Origin: Kiritimatiellia bacterium
Lineage (GTDB): Bacteria; Verrucomicrobiota; Kiritimatiellia; RFP12; UBA1067
Length of the DNA: 6,826 nt
Reading direction: 5' to 3'
Assembly: GCA_017412325.1 (NCBI GenBank)
Contig: JAFPYE010000160.1
Location: forward strand, 1-6,826
In this document: positions 1 to 6,684 of the stretch, piece after piece
Layout of the letters: every line of letters begins with the position of its first letter
Position numbering within the stretch: position 1 is the first letter of the stretch
The notes under the pieces: generated by a model
The model's database searches: none
What the model was told of the DNA's origin: nothing
What the model saw: the letters and a program-made list of their open reading frames with translations, nothing else
Translations under genes and position numbers: made by a program

Positions 1-191
1 GCCTCGCGCATCAGCCGCTTGGCGCGGTTGCGGTCGACGGCGTCGTGGAAGCTCTTTTTGGAAACGACGACGCCGGCCTGTTGGTCGGCGTCGGGAGATG
101 AAAACCGCCACGCGACGAGGAGACGCCCCTTGACGGAACGCCCCCGGTCGAAGACTCGCTTGTACTTCGCGCCCGGGAGCCGCGTGGACAT
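1..191 (-). CDS. rnpA: Ribonuclease P protein component (3' end cut off by window edge)
   Basis: Protein subunit of RNase P, which helps the catalytic RNA remove 5' leaders from pre-tRNAs in the cytoplasm. Only the first 63 codons plus two bases are in the window; the family is usually about 110-130 residues. The translation begins MSTRLPGAKYKRVFDRGRSV and carries the family's basic RNR signature at residues 54-63 (RNRAKRLMRE), preceded by the GVVVSKK strand at 40-46. The ATG at 191 lies 3 nt after the rpmH stop codon. No good Shine-Dalgarno site of its own is visible, because only the rpmH codons and the TAAGGC junction precede it. Translation therefore probably depends on ribosomes finishing rpmH. 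The rpmH-rnpA order is the near-universal bacterial arrangement and supports the call strongly. Confidence 0.95.
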   Translation of the reverse strand, partial: MSTRLPGAKYKRVFDRGRSVKGRLLVAWRFSSPDADQQAGVVVSKKSFHDAVDRNRAKRLMRE

Positions 192-194
192 GCC

Positions 195-332
195 TTAGAC
201 CTGCGTCAGACGCTTGCGCCCCTTGGCGCGGCGCGCCGCGAGCACCTTACGCCCGCCCTTGGTCGCCTTACGGGCGCGGTAACCGATTTTCCTTTTCCTC
301 TTGATCCGAGAGGGCTGCCATGTCATCTTCAT
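195..332 (-). CDS. rpmH: 50S ribosomal protein L34
   Basis: Very small, very basic protein of the large ribosomal subunit. The gene encodes 45 residues, the normal length for L34. The protein starts [15 protein letters not shown] and shows the family features in order: T-x-Q-P-S at residues 4-8, a Lys/Arg-rich stretch, [19 protein letters not shown] at 17-35, and the terminal AKGRKRLT at 36-43. The start at 332 is supported by an AAAGGA ribosome-binding site 10 nt upstream and by the universally conserved N-terminus. rnpA follows after 3 nt, and a sigma-70-type promoter lies just upstream, so the two form a small operon. Here rpmH sits next to a polyamine-binding lipoprotein gene rather than dnaA, which is often found beside it in other bacteria. 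Confidence 0.97.
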   Translation of the reverse strand: MKMTWQPSRIKRKRKIGYRARKATKGGRKVLAARRAKGRKRLTQV

Positions 333-342
333 TTTCGTTTCG

Positions 343-348
343 TCCTTT
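343..348 (-). promoter_or_regulatory. Ribosome-binding site of rpmH
   Basis: On the minus strand AAAGGA lies 10 nt before the rpmH ATG, an adequate Shine-Dalgarno match and spacing. It supports the start at 332. Confidence 0.8.
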
Positions 349-366
349 CAACTGAAATGAGTGCGT

Positions 367-395
367 ATTTTACCAAAATTGCCGTTTGACTTCAA
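367..395 (-). promoter_or_regulatory. Promoter of the rpmH-rnpA operon
   Basis: Read on the minus strand, a -35-like TTGAAG (390-395) and a -10-like TAAAAT (367-372) are separated by exactly 17 nt. The -10 is preceded by TGG, giving an extended -10 (TGGTAAAAT). The predicted start would be near 360, leaving a leader of about 28 nt with the AAAGGA site. The promoter begins only 11 nt after the preceding gene's stop codon. It is the only promoter in the window with a recognisable -35 box, which fits the high demand for a ribosomal protein. This is a prediction from consensus matching only. Confidence 0.72.
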
Positions 396-406
396 GTGGC
401 CGCGAT

Positions 407-1489
407 TTACTTGGCGTCGGTCGCCTTGATGCGGTCCCACGCCTTGTTGTAGAGCTCCATCGCGCCGGGCACCTGGTCGATGGCGCGGATGACCTGGCCG
501 CGCGCGACCTGCTCGGGCGTGAGGATGATGAGGTTGCGGTAGTCCTCGTCCAGCGCGTCGATGCCGGGCTTGACGGGGTTCGGCCCGCAGATGTACTCCA
601 TGTTGACCTTCGCGTTCTCGCCGTCGTAGATGAAGTTCATGAACGCATAGGCGAGGTCGGGCTGCGGCGCGTTCGCGGCGAGCACCATCTCGTCAAACGC
701 AATCGAGAAGCCCTCCTTCGGCAGCGCAAAGCCGATGTCGTCGCGCGGATCGATGCCCTCCTCCTCGTCGCCGACGATGACCTGCACCGCGTCGGTCGAG
801 TAGCCCTGGCCGAGCCACGTCGCGCCCGAGGCGACCTCGGTCTTGTAGCTTTCGGCGTCGAACTTGCGGATGTTCTTCTTCCACATGAGCACCTGCTCGA
901 CGGCGGCGTCGATTTCGGCGGGATTGGTCGAGTTGACCGAATAGCCGAGCGACATGAGGCCCGCGCCGATCACCTCGCGAATGTCGTCGAGGAGCGTGAT
1001 CTTGCTCTTGAGCGCGTCGTTGCAGAGGATGGACCAGCTTTCGACGTCCGCGCCCTCCGGCATCTTGTCCTTCGCGTAGCAGAAGCCGGTGTAGGTGATG
1101 GCGTAGGGGACGCTGAACGTGAACGAGGGATCGATGACCTGGTTCGCGAACGACGGATCGAAGTTCGCCTTGACGTTCGGCAACTTCGCGTGGTCGAGCT
1201 TGGAAACGAGCCCTTCGCGCGCCATCAGCTCCACGAGGTAGCTGCTCGGCATGATGATGTCGTAACCCGTGCCGCCCGCCTTCAGCTTGGCGTACATCGT
1301 CTCGTTGGAGTCGAACGTGTCAATGACAACCTTGCAGCCGTACTCCGCTTCGAAGCCCTCGATCACGTCCGGCGCGATGTAGTCGCTCCAGGTGTAGATG
1401 TGGAGTTCCGGCTTCTTCTCGCAACCGGCGAGAATCAGGGAGGCGGCAACCGCACCCGCCGCAACGGCGGTGAAGGTCAGGTTTTTCAT
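407..1489 (-). CDS. PotD/PotF-like polyamine-binding lipoprotein (ABC transporter substrate-binding)
   Basis: Periplasmic substrate-binding lipoprotein of the spermidine/putrescine (PotD/PotF) family. It would capture a ligand and hand it to an ABC importer. The 360 residues match the family length. A lipoprotein signal peptide ends at the lipobox LAGC, with C23 as the lipidated cysteine. Family landmarks follow: YTWSDYI (32-38), GYDIIMPSSYLVE (75-87), FSVPYA (125-130), LLDDIREV (166-173) and LPKEG (256-260). By alignment from memory with E. coli PotD, W34, Y37, Y84, D168/D169, E172 and D266 keep ligand-contacting positions. The tryptophans corresponding to W229 and W255 appear not to be conserved, so the ligand may differ. 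No permease or ATPase gene is adjacent, so its transporter must be encoded elsewhere. The ATG at 1489 is supported by an AAAGGA site 12 nt upstream and by the signal peptide. The fold assignment is sure; the ligand is not. Confidence 0.9.
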   Translation of the reverse strand: MKNLTFTAVAAGAVAASLILAGCEKKPELHIYTWSDYIAPDVIEGFEAEYGCKVVIDTFDSNETMYAKLKAGGTGYDIIMPSSYLVELMAREGLVSKLDHAKLPNVKANFDPSFANQVIDPSFTFSVPYAITYTGFCYAKDKMPEGADVESWSILCNDALKSKITLLDDIREVIGAGLMSLGYSVNSTNPAEIDAAVEQVLMWKKNIRKFDAESYKTEVASGATWLGQGYSTDAVQVIVGDEEEGIDPRDDIGFALPKEGFSIAFDEMVLAANAPQPDLAYAFMNFIYDGENAKVNMEYICGPNPVKPGIDALDEDYRNLIILTPEQVARGQVIRAIDQVPGAMELYNKAWDRIKATDAK

Positions 1490-1501
1490 TTTCGTCTGTG
1501 T

Positions 1502-1507
1502 TCCTTT
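1502..1507 (-). promoter_or_regulatory. Ribosome-binding site of the polyamine-binding protein gene
   Basis: AAAGGA on the minus strand, 12 nt before the ATG at 1489. The bases before the start codon (ACGAAAATGAA across the start) are identical to those at rpmH. Confidence 0.7.
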
Positions 1508-1528
1508 GCTGTTTGTGTCCGTGTTGTT

Positions 1529-1551
1529 CCGCCCTGCGACCCGCAGGGCGG
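1529..1551 (-). other. Strong hairpin at the predicted 5' end of the polyamine-binding gene's mRNA
   Basis: A perfect 10-bp inverted repeat, almost all G/C, closes a 3-nt loop (arms 1529-1538 and 1542-1551). It lies 6-28 nt downstream of a TGATATACT promoter element, so the transcript would begin at or next to the base of the stem. No T-run follows on either strand (AACAACAC on the minus strand), so it is not a typical intrinsic terminator. It could protect the 5' end of the mRNA or help end transcription of the preceding gene. The base pairing is directly visible; the role is inferred. Confidence 0.65.
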
Positions 1552-1556
1552 CGCAA

Positions 1557-1565
1557 AGTATATCA
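1557..1565 (-). promoter_or_regulatory. Extended -10 promoter of the polyamine-binding protein gene
   Basis: The minus strand reads TGATATACT, a good extended -10 element (TG-n-TATACT). No TTGACA-like box is found about 17 nt upstream. The element starts only 5 nt after the stop codon of the transglutaminase gene. The same TGATATA core occurs upstream of two other genes in the window, which strengthens the call. Confidence 0.65.
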
Positions 1566-1570
1566 TATTT

Positions 1571-4500
1571 CTACCGCCTGCGGACGGTGATCGTGCGGTT
1601 GGCGCGGCTCATGGCCTCGCGCGTCCAGTCCTTGAGGAGCGCGAAGTAGCCCTTGGCGAGCAGCGCGTCGGGACGCTTGTCCACCGTGCGCGTCAGCGTC
1701 ACCGTCAGCCGCCCGTCCTGGACGGCGCGCTCGACCGCGAACGTCAGCCAGCGTTCGCCGGGCTTGAGCGGGTTGACGAGCGTGTGCGCCTCCGGCAGGT
1801 GCTCGGCGAGCGTGTAGCCCTCGGGGAAGACGACCGTGACCTTCGTGACAGACTTCTCCGTCGCGCCGGCCAGAAGCGGCGTCGTGCGCACCGCGCCCGT
1901 CAGCGAGAAGAGCGGCCGGTAGAACGCCGGCGCCGTCAGCGTGATCGCGTCGCCCGAGACCGTCGCGAAGTCGGGGATGTAGGCGCTGAACGACAGCCGC
2001 GCCGGATAGCCCGTGACGTCCGTCTCCAGCTCCCGCGTCGCGCTCGCCGCCTGCGCGAGATTGCCAAGCAGCGTCTGGAAGTGGCGGCTGCGTTCCTCGG
2101 CGAGCATCTCCGCGTACTCCTTGCGGAACGTGCCCACGCCCGGCCCGAACTGCGTCTCGAGCATGTCGACGTCCGCCGCGCCGTTCTCGCGCACCGTGAC
2201 CGTCATTTCGACGGTGGATGCCGCCGCCAGGTCCGCCGCGCTCTTCGTCACGACGCCGAACGCGCCGGTCGCGGGGTCGAGGTAGTGCGAGCCGTCGTAG
2301 ATCGTCGCGCCCAGGGGCGCATACTCGTTCTCGGTGCCGATGAAATACGTCGTCTCCGCGCCGCCCCACCACAGGAACCCGCCGTCGCGCACCGTCACGC
2401 GGCAAAGCGCCGCCGCGAACGCCGTCTCCTTCGGCTTCTCCACCATGTCGAGCCGCTTCAGCGCCGCGTCGTCGTCCGCGTCCAGCGTGGCGAACACCAC
2501 GTCCGCGTCGTAGCCCGCGCCCCGCAGGAGCGCGCAGAGCGTGCGCACGTAGTCGAGCCGCGTCGCATAGCGTTCCTTCAGCACGGTCCGGGGATCGGTC
2601 AGCTGCGCGGCGAGCGGCACTTCGTAGAGCGACGGCCCCGTGAGGCGGACGTGCTTCGCCATCCAGTTGCGGATCTCCTCCAGCGTCGTCGCCTCGACCG
2701 CGCCCGCGAGCGGCGCGACGTCCGCCGCACGCTTCAGCCGCGCCGCCGTGCGCGCGAAGTCGCCCTTCGAGACGATCGCGTGTTCGCGCCACAGCACGCC
2801 CGCGGGCTGCATCGGCTCGGCCTTGATGCGCGCGGGCCGCCCGTCGAAGACGAAGTGCTCGCCCACGCCGTCGATCGTCAGGGTCAGGCGATCCACGGGC
2901 TCGACGCTGTCGAAATACCGCAGCGCATAGAACGCCGACGGCGCGTCCGTGACGGTCGTGCGCACGGTGTAGGTGATGACGCTGCCGACTTCCACCGACG
3001 GCAGGTTCACGACGAGCTTCTTCGACGCGGGGTAGCGCGGCGCGGACGACGCCCATTCGCAGTCGAAGAGGTTGATCTCCTTCTCGCCCACCGTCGCGAC
3101 CTTGCCGTCCTTGTTCGCGACCGTCGCGGAGACGAGCTTCACGTCCTGCCACGTCGGGTTGTAGTGGAACGTCAGCTCCGACTCGCTCTTCTTGCCGTCG
3201 TACGTCAGGATTTCCTTCGAGACCGTACGTTCGACCGTCCAGTTGTACGCGTCCTTCAGCGTAATCGCCTCGCGGCTGCCGAGGTAGCGGACGTTCGCGT
3301 TGGCAAGCGCGTCCTTCGCGAAGACCGGCCGCTTGCGCTCCGACGCCTCCACGCGCTTGATGCTCTCGCGCACGTTCAGGTAGTCGTCCGCCGAAATCTC
3401 CACGGAGTTGATCGCGAGGCACCGGCGCGCGGTGAAGACGCCGTCCGCGACGCGGTAGGTGCGCGTGAACGCGTAGCTGCCCTCGATCGCGATGTCGTCC
3501 GGCAGCGACACGACGTCGCCCACCGACTCGCCGAGGTTGACCGTCAGCGTCTCCTCGACCTTCGCCGTCGAGTCGATGTCGAGCGGATAGCGGCGCTTCT
3601 CCAGCGAGGTCGCGCCGTTCAGCAGCCAGTTCGCCGCGCCGAACTGGCGCGACAGGAGCGGCACCACGAACTCGTCGCGCGTCTCGCCGCGCACAAGCGT
3701 CTCGGGCATCTTGACGAGGAACCGCGCCACGAGCGGGCGCGTCGTATCCTGGAGGTCGTCGGGCTCGATCGTCAGGTCCAGCAGCTCCGCACCCGCCGCC
3801 GCGTTGCGCATCAGCCGCTCGAACATCTGGCGGCGGTCGTCGGGCTTCTGGCGCAGGAACACGCCGCGGTAGATGGTGTCGTTGTAGCCGAGGAACTCGA
3901 CCGTGCTCTTGAGCAGCACCGAGCCGTCCTTGGCGAGCGTGCCCTCCGAAGCGATCGCCACCTTGTTTGCCTCGGCGGTCGGCACCTGCGAGACGTGCAG
4001 CCCCTCGCCGTAGGGCGTCGCCACGAGGTAGGAGCGGTCGCTCAGGTAGGCCGGCATCAGGTCGCGGCTCGATTCGTTCGTCGGGTCCATCAGGATGAAG
4101 CCGTCCGCGTTCGCCGCCGGCGACTCCGGCGCGCGCACCGCGACGATGGCGTGGTTGAAGTAGGGCTGCGGCACCTCGTCGTCCATCTTCGCGCCCGCGT
4201 GGATGAGGACGGGATACGCCTCGATGCCCGCGATGCGCAGCATCGCCACGAGGAGCGCCGCCTTGTCGCGGCAGACGCCGTAGCGGTTGTCGAAGGTGAT
4301 CGCCACGTCGTGCGGCGCGTAGCCGGGCGAGGTGTCCTCCATCGTCAGGCCCATGTAGCGGATCTCCTGCGACACCCACTTGAAGAGCGCCTCGATCCGC
4401 GGCAGTTCCGCCGCCTCCGTCGTCGCCAGGATCTCCTCCACCTTGTTCGTGATGCCGGCGGTCGTCTTCCCGAGGTGCGGCACGCAGAGCTCCCAGTACC

Positions 4501-5266
4501 ACTTCGAGAGCGTCGGCCAGTCCTTCGCGGTCGAGACGCGCACGTGCTGGACCTGCGTGTAGAACGGCGGCGTATTCGGCTCCGCGAACGCCTGCGGCGA
4601 ATTCCGCGCGGTCCAGGTGTAGCTCAGGCGGCCGTCCGACAGCGTCTCCTCGCGGTAGTCGACGTTGCCGAGCGGGTGGCGGACGGCCATGTTGACAAGC
4701 GGCCGCTCCTTCGGCGCGATGAAGGTGACGACGCTGCGGACGATCGGCACCGACCATTCGAGCACCCCGATGTCCGCGAACTGGTTTTCGACGCGCGAAC
4801 GGAGGTTCTCGCGGTGGGTGGTGTACTTCAGCACGTCGCCGACCTTGAGCCCCGGCACGGTGCAGACGATCTTGCGCGCCTGGGGGTCGAAGATGTTCTC
4901 GCTCGCCGAGGCGTTGTCCGTCGTCTCCTTGATCGTCGCCGACACGTCGACCGCGCGCTCGGCGCCGTCCGCGCCGACAACCGACACGCCCGTGATCGCC
5001 GCCGTGCCGTAGCGGCGGTTGAAGGCGATCTCGATCTCGCTTTCCGACACGCGGCCCTTCTCGGTCAGGATCTTGATCTGGTGCTCGTCGTCCGAGACGT
5101 AGGAGCCGTCCGCCTGGTAAGCCACCGTGGCGACGCTGTCCACCAGCACCGCGTCCGCATCGGGATACCGTTCCGTCGTGACGTCCTCGTAGATGCCGAA
5201 CGCCGGACGCGCGACCAGTCCCCCGACCGCCGCCGCCGCCAACCAGAATGCCCAAGTCCTGTTCAT
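1571..5266 (-). CDS. Large exported protein with two DUF3857/transglutaminase-like modules, the second catalytically degenerate
   Basis: Exported 1231-residue protein of the DUF3857 plus transglutaminase-core type; the family's biological role and substrates are poorly defined. A signal peptide covers about residues 1-24 (hydrophobic WAFWLAAAAVGGLVA, likely cleavage after AFG), placing it in the periplasm or envelope. Module 1 has a DUF3857-like beta domain at about 50-230 and a papain-like transglutaminase core at about 285-400, with catalytic Cys332 (RYGVCRDKAALL), His372 (FNHAIV) and Asp394 (LMDPTN). A beta-rich linker follows. Module 2 repeats the order: a DUF3857-like region at about 685-830 and a transglutaminase-like core at about 860-1000. 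Its aligned segment RYATRLDYVRTLCALLR (899-915) has Arg903 where Cys is expected. The His position seems to be Glu981, and only the Asp remains (Asp997, YLDPATG). The protein is roughly twice the length of single-module relatives. The ATG at 5266 was chosen over the upstream in-frame GTG at 5311 because it gives an immediate signal peptide and has an AAAAAGGGG site 11 nt upstream. It has its own promoter. Confidence 0.88.
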   Translation of the reverse strand: MNRTWAFWLAAAAVGGLVARPAFGIYEDVTTERYPDADAVLVDSVATVAYQADGSYVSDDEHQIKILTEKGRVSESEIEIAFNRRYGTAAITGVSVVGADGAERAVDVSATIKETTDNASASENIFDPQARKIVCTVPGLKVGDVLKYTTHRENLRSRVENQFADIGVLEWSVPIVRSVVTFIAPKERPLVNMAVRHPLGNVDYREETLSDGRLSYTWTARNSPQAFAEPNTPPFYTQVQHVRVSTAKDWPTLSKWYWELCVPHLGKTTAGITNKVEEILATTEAAELPRIEALFKWVSQEIRYMGLTMEDTSPGYAPHDVAITFDNRYGVCRDKAALLVAMLRIAGIEAYPVLIHAGAKMDDEVPQPYFNHAIVAVRAPESPAANADGFILMDPTNESSRDLMPAYLSDRSYLVATPYGEGLHVSQVPTAEANKVAIASEGTLAKDGSVLLKSTVEFLGYNDTIYRGVFLRQKPDDRRQMFERLMRNAAAGAELLDLTIEPDDLQDTTRPLVARFLVKMPETLVRGETRDEFVVPLLSRQFGAANWLLNGATSLEKRRYPLDIDSTAKVEETLTVNLGESVGDVVSLPDDIAIEGSYAFTRTYRVADGVFTARRCLAINSVEISADDYLNVRESIKRVEASERKRPVFAKDALANANVRYLGSREAITLKDAYNWTVERTVSKEILTYDGKKSESELTFHYNPTWQDVKLVSATVANKDGKVATVGEKEINLFDCEWASSAPRYPASKKLVVNLPSVEVGSVITYTVRTTVTDAPSAFYALRYFDSVEPVDRLTLTIDGVGEHFVFDGRPARIKAEPMQPAGVLWREHAIVSKGDFARTAARLKRAADVAPLAGAVEATTLEEIRNWMAKHVRLTGPSLYEVPLAAQLTDPRTVLKERYATRLDYVRTLCALLRGAGYDADVVFATLDADDDAALKRLDMVEKPKETAFAAALCRVTVRDGGFLWWGGAETTYFIGTENEYAPLGATIYDGSHYLDPATGAFGVVTKSAADLAAASTVEMTVTVRENGAADVDMLETQFGPGVGTFRKEYAEMLAEERSRHFQTLLGNLAQAASATRELETDVTGYPARLSFSAYIPDFATVSGDAITLTAPAFYRPLFSLTGAVRTTPLLAGATEKSVTKVTVVFPEGYTLAEHLPEAHTLVNPLKPGERWLTFAVERAVQDGRLTVTLTRTVDKRPDALLAKGYFALLKDWTREAMSRANRTITVRRR

Positions 5267-5295
5267 GGATAGAGTAACCCCTTTTTGATGTCCAT
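5263..5295 (-). other. Possible 10-codon leader ORF coupled to the transglutaminase-like gene
   Basis: An ATG at 5295 opens a tiny frame encoding MDIKKGLLYP. Its TGA stop overlaps the next gene's ATG as ATGA, the usual geometry of translational coupling. A GGGG lies 10 nt before the ATG, a weak ribosome-binding site. The ORF would cover the AAAAAGGGG site of the main gene, so its translation could modulate access to it. An ORF this short occurs easily by chance, so this is a tentative entry. Confidence 0.2.
5278..5286 (-). promoter_or_regulatory. Ribosome-binding site deciding the start of the transglutaminase-like gene
   Basis: AAAAAGGGG on the minus strand lies 11 nt before the ATG at 5266. 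The upstream in-frame GTG at 5311 has a purine run only about 2 nt away and would put 15 polar residues ahead of the signal peptide. The ATG is therefore preferred. Confidence 0.6.
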
Positions 5296-5339
5296 GCTGA
5301 TCCGACCCCACTTCCCCCCTTGGAAAATGAGAGATGGAT

Positions 5340-5348
5340 AGTATATCA
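5340..5348 (-). promoter_or_regulatory. Extended -10 promoter of the transglutaminase-like gene
   Basis: The minus strand reads TGATATACT, identical to the element at 1557-1565, preceded by an AT-rich AAATTTT stretch. No convincing -35 box is present. The start site would be near 5333, giving a leader of about 67 nt, the longest of the four promoters here. Confidence 0.65.
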
Positions 5349-5370
5349 AAAATTTGCGGTCTTGGGGCGG

Positions 5371-5400
5371 CCGGCGCGCCACGCCGGTCACTTGACCGGC
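5371..5400 (-). repeat. Overlapping inverted repeats across the serS stop codon
   Basis: Two dyads share bases. The first is a perfect 8-bp pair (5383-5390 with 5393-5400, GCCGGTCA/TGACCGGC, 2 nt between) that includes the serS stop codon. The second is a 6-bp pair (5371-5376 with 5382-5387, CCGGCG/CGCCGG, 5 nt between). The two compete for 5383-5387, so only one can form at a time. The nearest T-run on the minus strand (TTTTT inside the next promoter region) is over 20 nt further on. This is therefore not a textbook terminator, though it is the only candidate for the end of serS. Confidence 0.5.
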
Positions 5401-6668
5401 AGCAGCTTTTCCTGCCCGTTCATGTAGGGGCGCAGGACCTCGGGGATCGTCACGGAGCCGTCCGCATTCTGGCACTGCTCCAGCAGGGCGACCATGAGGC
5501 GCGGCAGCGCCACGCCCGAGCCGTTCAGCGTGTGCACGAACTTGGTCTTGCCGTCCGTGTCCTTGAAGCGGCAGTTGAGCCGCCGCGCCTGGTAGTCGGT
5601 GAAGCACGAGCAGGACGAGACTTCGAGCCACTGCTCCTCGCCCGGCGCCCACAGCTCCAGGTCGTAGCACTTCGCCGCCGAAAAGCCCATGTCGCCCGAG
5701 CAGAGCTGCAGGACGCGGAAGTGGAGCCCGAGCCCCGTCAGGATCGCCTCCGCCTCCTTGACGAGGATCTCCAGCTGCTGGAACGAGGTGTCGGGATGGA
5801 CGAAGTTGACCATCTCCACCTTGTCGAACTGGTGCACGCGCAGCATGCCGCGCGTCATCTTGCCGGCGGACCCCGCCTCGCGGCGGAAGCACGGAGTGTA
5901 GGCCGTCAGCTTGATCGGCAGGTCCTTGACGTTCAGGATGTCGTCGCGGTAGTAGTTCGTCACCGGCACTTCGGCGGTCGGGATGAGCCAGAAGTCGTCG
6001 ATCGGACAGTGGTAGAGGTCTTCCGCGAACTTCGGCAGCTGGCCCGTGCCCGTCATCGACTCCGAGTTGACGACGAACGGCGGCAGCATTTCGGTGTAGC
6101 CCTGCTCGCGGCAGTGGACGTCGAGCATGTACTGGATGAGCGCGCGCTGGAGCTTCGCGCCCTGGCCCAGGATGATCGGGAAGCCCGTGCCCGTCAGCTT
6201 CACGCCGCGCGGGAAGTCGAAGATGCCGAGCTTTTCGCCGACCGTCATGTGGTCGAGGATCTTGAAGTCGCGTTCGTGCCAGTCGCCGACCTTGCGCACG
6301 ACGACGTTGGCGGACGAATCCATGCCCGTCGGGATTTCCGGCGCGGGGATGTTCGGGATCATCAGCAGCGTTTCGCGCAGGTCCTTGTCCACCTCGGCGA
6401 GCTCGCGGTCGATTTCCGCGATGCGGTCGCCGACCTTGCGCATCTCCTCCTTGGCGGCGGCGATGTCGCCGCCCTCCTTCGCGATCTTTCCGATTTCCTT
6501 CGAGGCGGCGTTGCGCTTCGCCTTCAGCGCCTCGGTCTCGCCGACGAGCGCGCGGCGCTTCGCGTCGAGCCCCTTCGCCTTCTCCAGTTTCTCGACTTCC
6601 ACGCCGCGGCGCGCCAGCTGCGCGGCGGTGTTTTCAAAATCATCCCTCAGCTTCTTGATGTCAATCAT
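5388..6668 (-). CDS. serS: Seryl-tRNA synthetase
   Basis: Class II aminoacyl-tRNA synthetase that charges tRNA-Ser (and tRNA-Sec where present) with serine in the cytoplasm, as a dimer. The 426 residues match the usual bacterial length. The N-terminal antiparallel coiled-coil arm that grips the tRNA covers about residues 25-100 and is rich in Lys, Glu and Ala. The catalytic domain follows. Motif 1 lies around 176-201 (GYTEMLPPFVVN at 190-201) and the serine-binding TAE loop at 231-233. Motif 2 begins with FRREAGSAGK at 261-270 and runs through RVHQFDKVEM at 277-286. Another conserved segment is EVSSCSCFTDYQARR at 349-363. Motif 3 is NGSGVALPR at 382-390, with Arg390 as the ATP-binding arginine. 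The C-terminus IPEVLRPYM is typical. The start at 6668 is supported by an AAGGAG site 10 nt upstream and the normal MIDIKKLR N-terminus. It is apparently transcribed alone from its own promoter. Confidence 0.98.
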   Translation of the reverse strand: MIDIKKLRDDFENTAAQLARRGVEVEKLEKAKGLDAKRRALVGETEALKAKRNAASKEIGKIAKEGGDIAAAKEEMRKVGDRIAEIDRELAEVDKDLRETLLMIPNIPAPEIPTGMDSSANVVVRKVGDWHERDFKILDHMTVGEKLGIFDFPRGVKLTGTGFPIILGQGAKLQRALIQYMLDVHCREQGYTEMLPPFVVNSESMTGTGQLPKFAEDLYHCPIDDFWLIPTAEVPVTNYYRDDILNVKDLPIKLTAYTPCFRREAGSAGKMTRGMLRVHQFDKVEMVNFVHPDTSFQQLEILVKEAEAILTGLGLHFRVLQLCSGDMGFSAAKCYDLELWAPGEEQWLEVSSCSCFTDYQARRLNCRFKDTDGKTKFVHTLNGSGVALPRLMVALLEQCQNADGSVTIPEVLRPYMNGQEKLLPVK

Positions 6669-6678
6669 GTCGTTCTGT

Positions 6679-6684
6679 CTCCTT
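6679..6684 (-). promoter_or_regulatory. Ribosome-binding site of serS
   Basis: AAGGAG on the minus strand, 10 nt before the ATG at 6668, the strongest Shine-Dalgarno match in the window. Confidence 0.85.

Noticed and set aside
333..406. A possible replication origin beside rpmH
   Set aside because: rpmH is near oriC in many bacteria, but this 74-nt gap has no TTATCCACA-type DnaA boxes, no dnaA is next to it, and the promoter fills most of the space.
1563..5255. A 1230-codon open frame on the minus strand in another frame of the transglutaminase-like gene
   Set aside because: Its translation is dominated by Arg, Gly and Ala without domains, while the overlapping frame has a signal peptide and catalytic motifs.
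386..5272. A 1628-codon open frame on the plus strand spanning two genes and their intergenic region
   Set aside because: It is antisense to two well-supported genes and its translation is an Arg/Val/His-rich, low-diversity protein with no recognisable domain. It also runs through promoter and hairpin regions. Stop codons are rare in this frame because the genes are GC-rich.
5264..5311. An upstream GTG start at 5311 for the transglutaminase-like protein
   Set aside because: It would add 15 polar residues before a good signal peptide and has a poorly spaced ribosome-binding site. The ATG at 5266 is better.
5263..5892. A 209-codon minus-strand frame overlapping the 3' end of serS
   Set aside because: It lies in the wrong frame inside serS with a shadow composition. 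Only its last ten codons, as a possible leader ORF, seemed worth noting.
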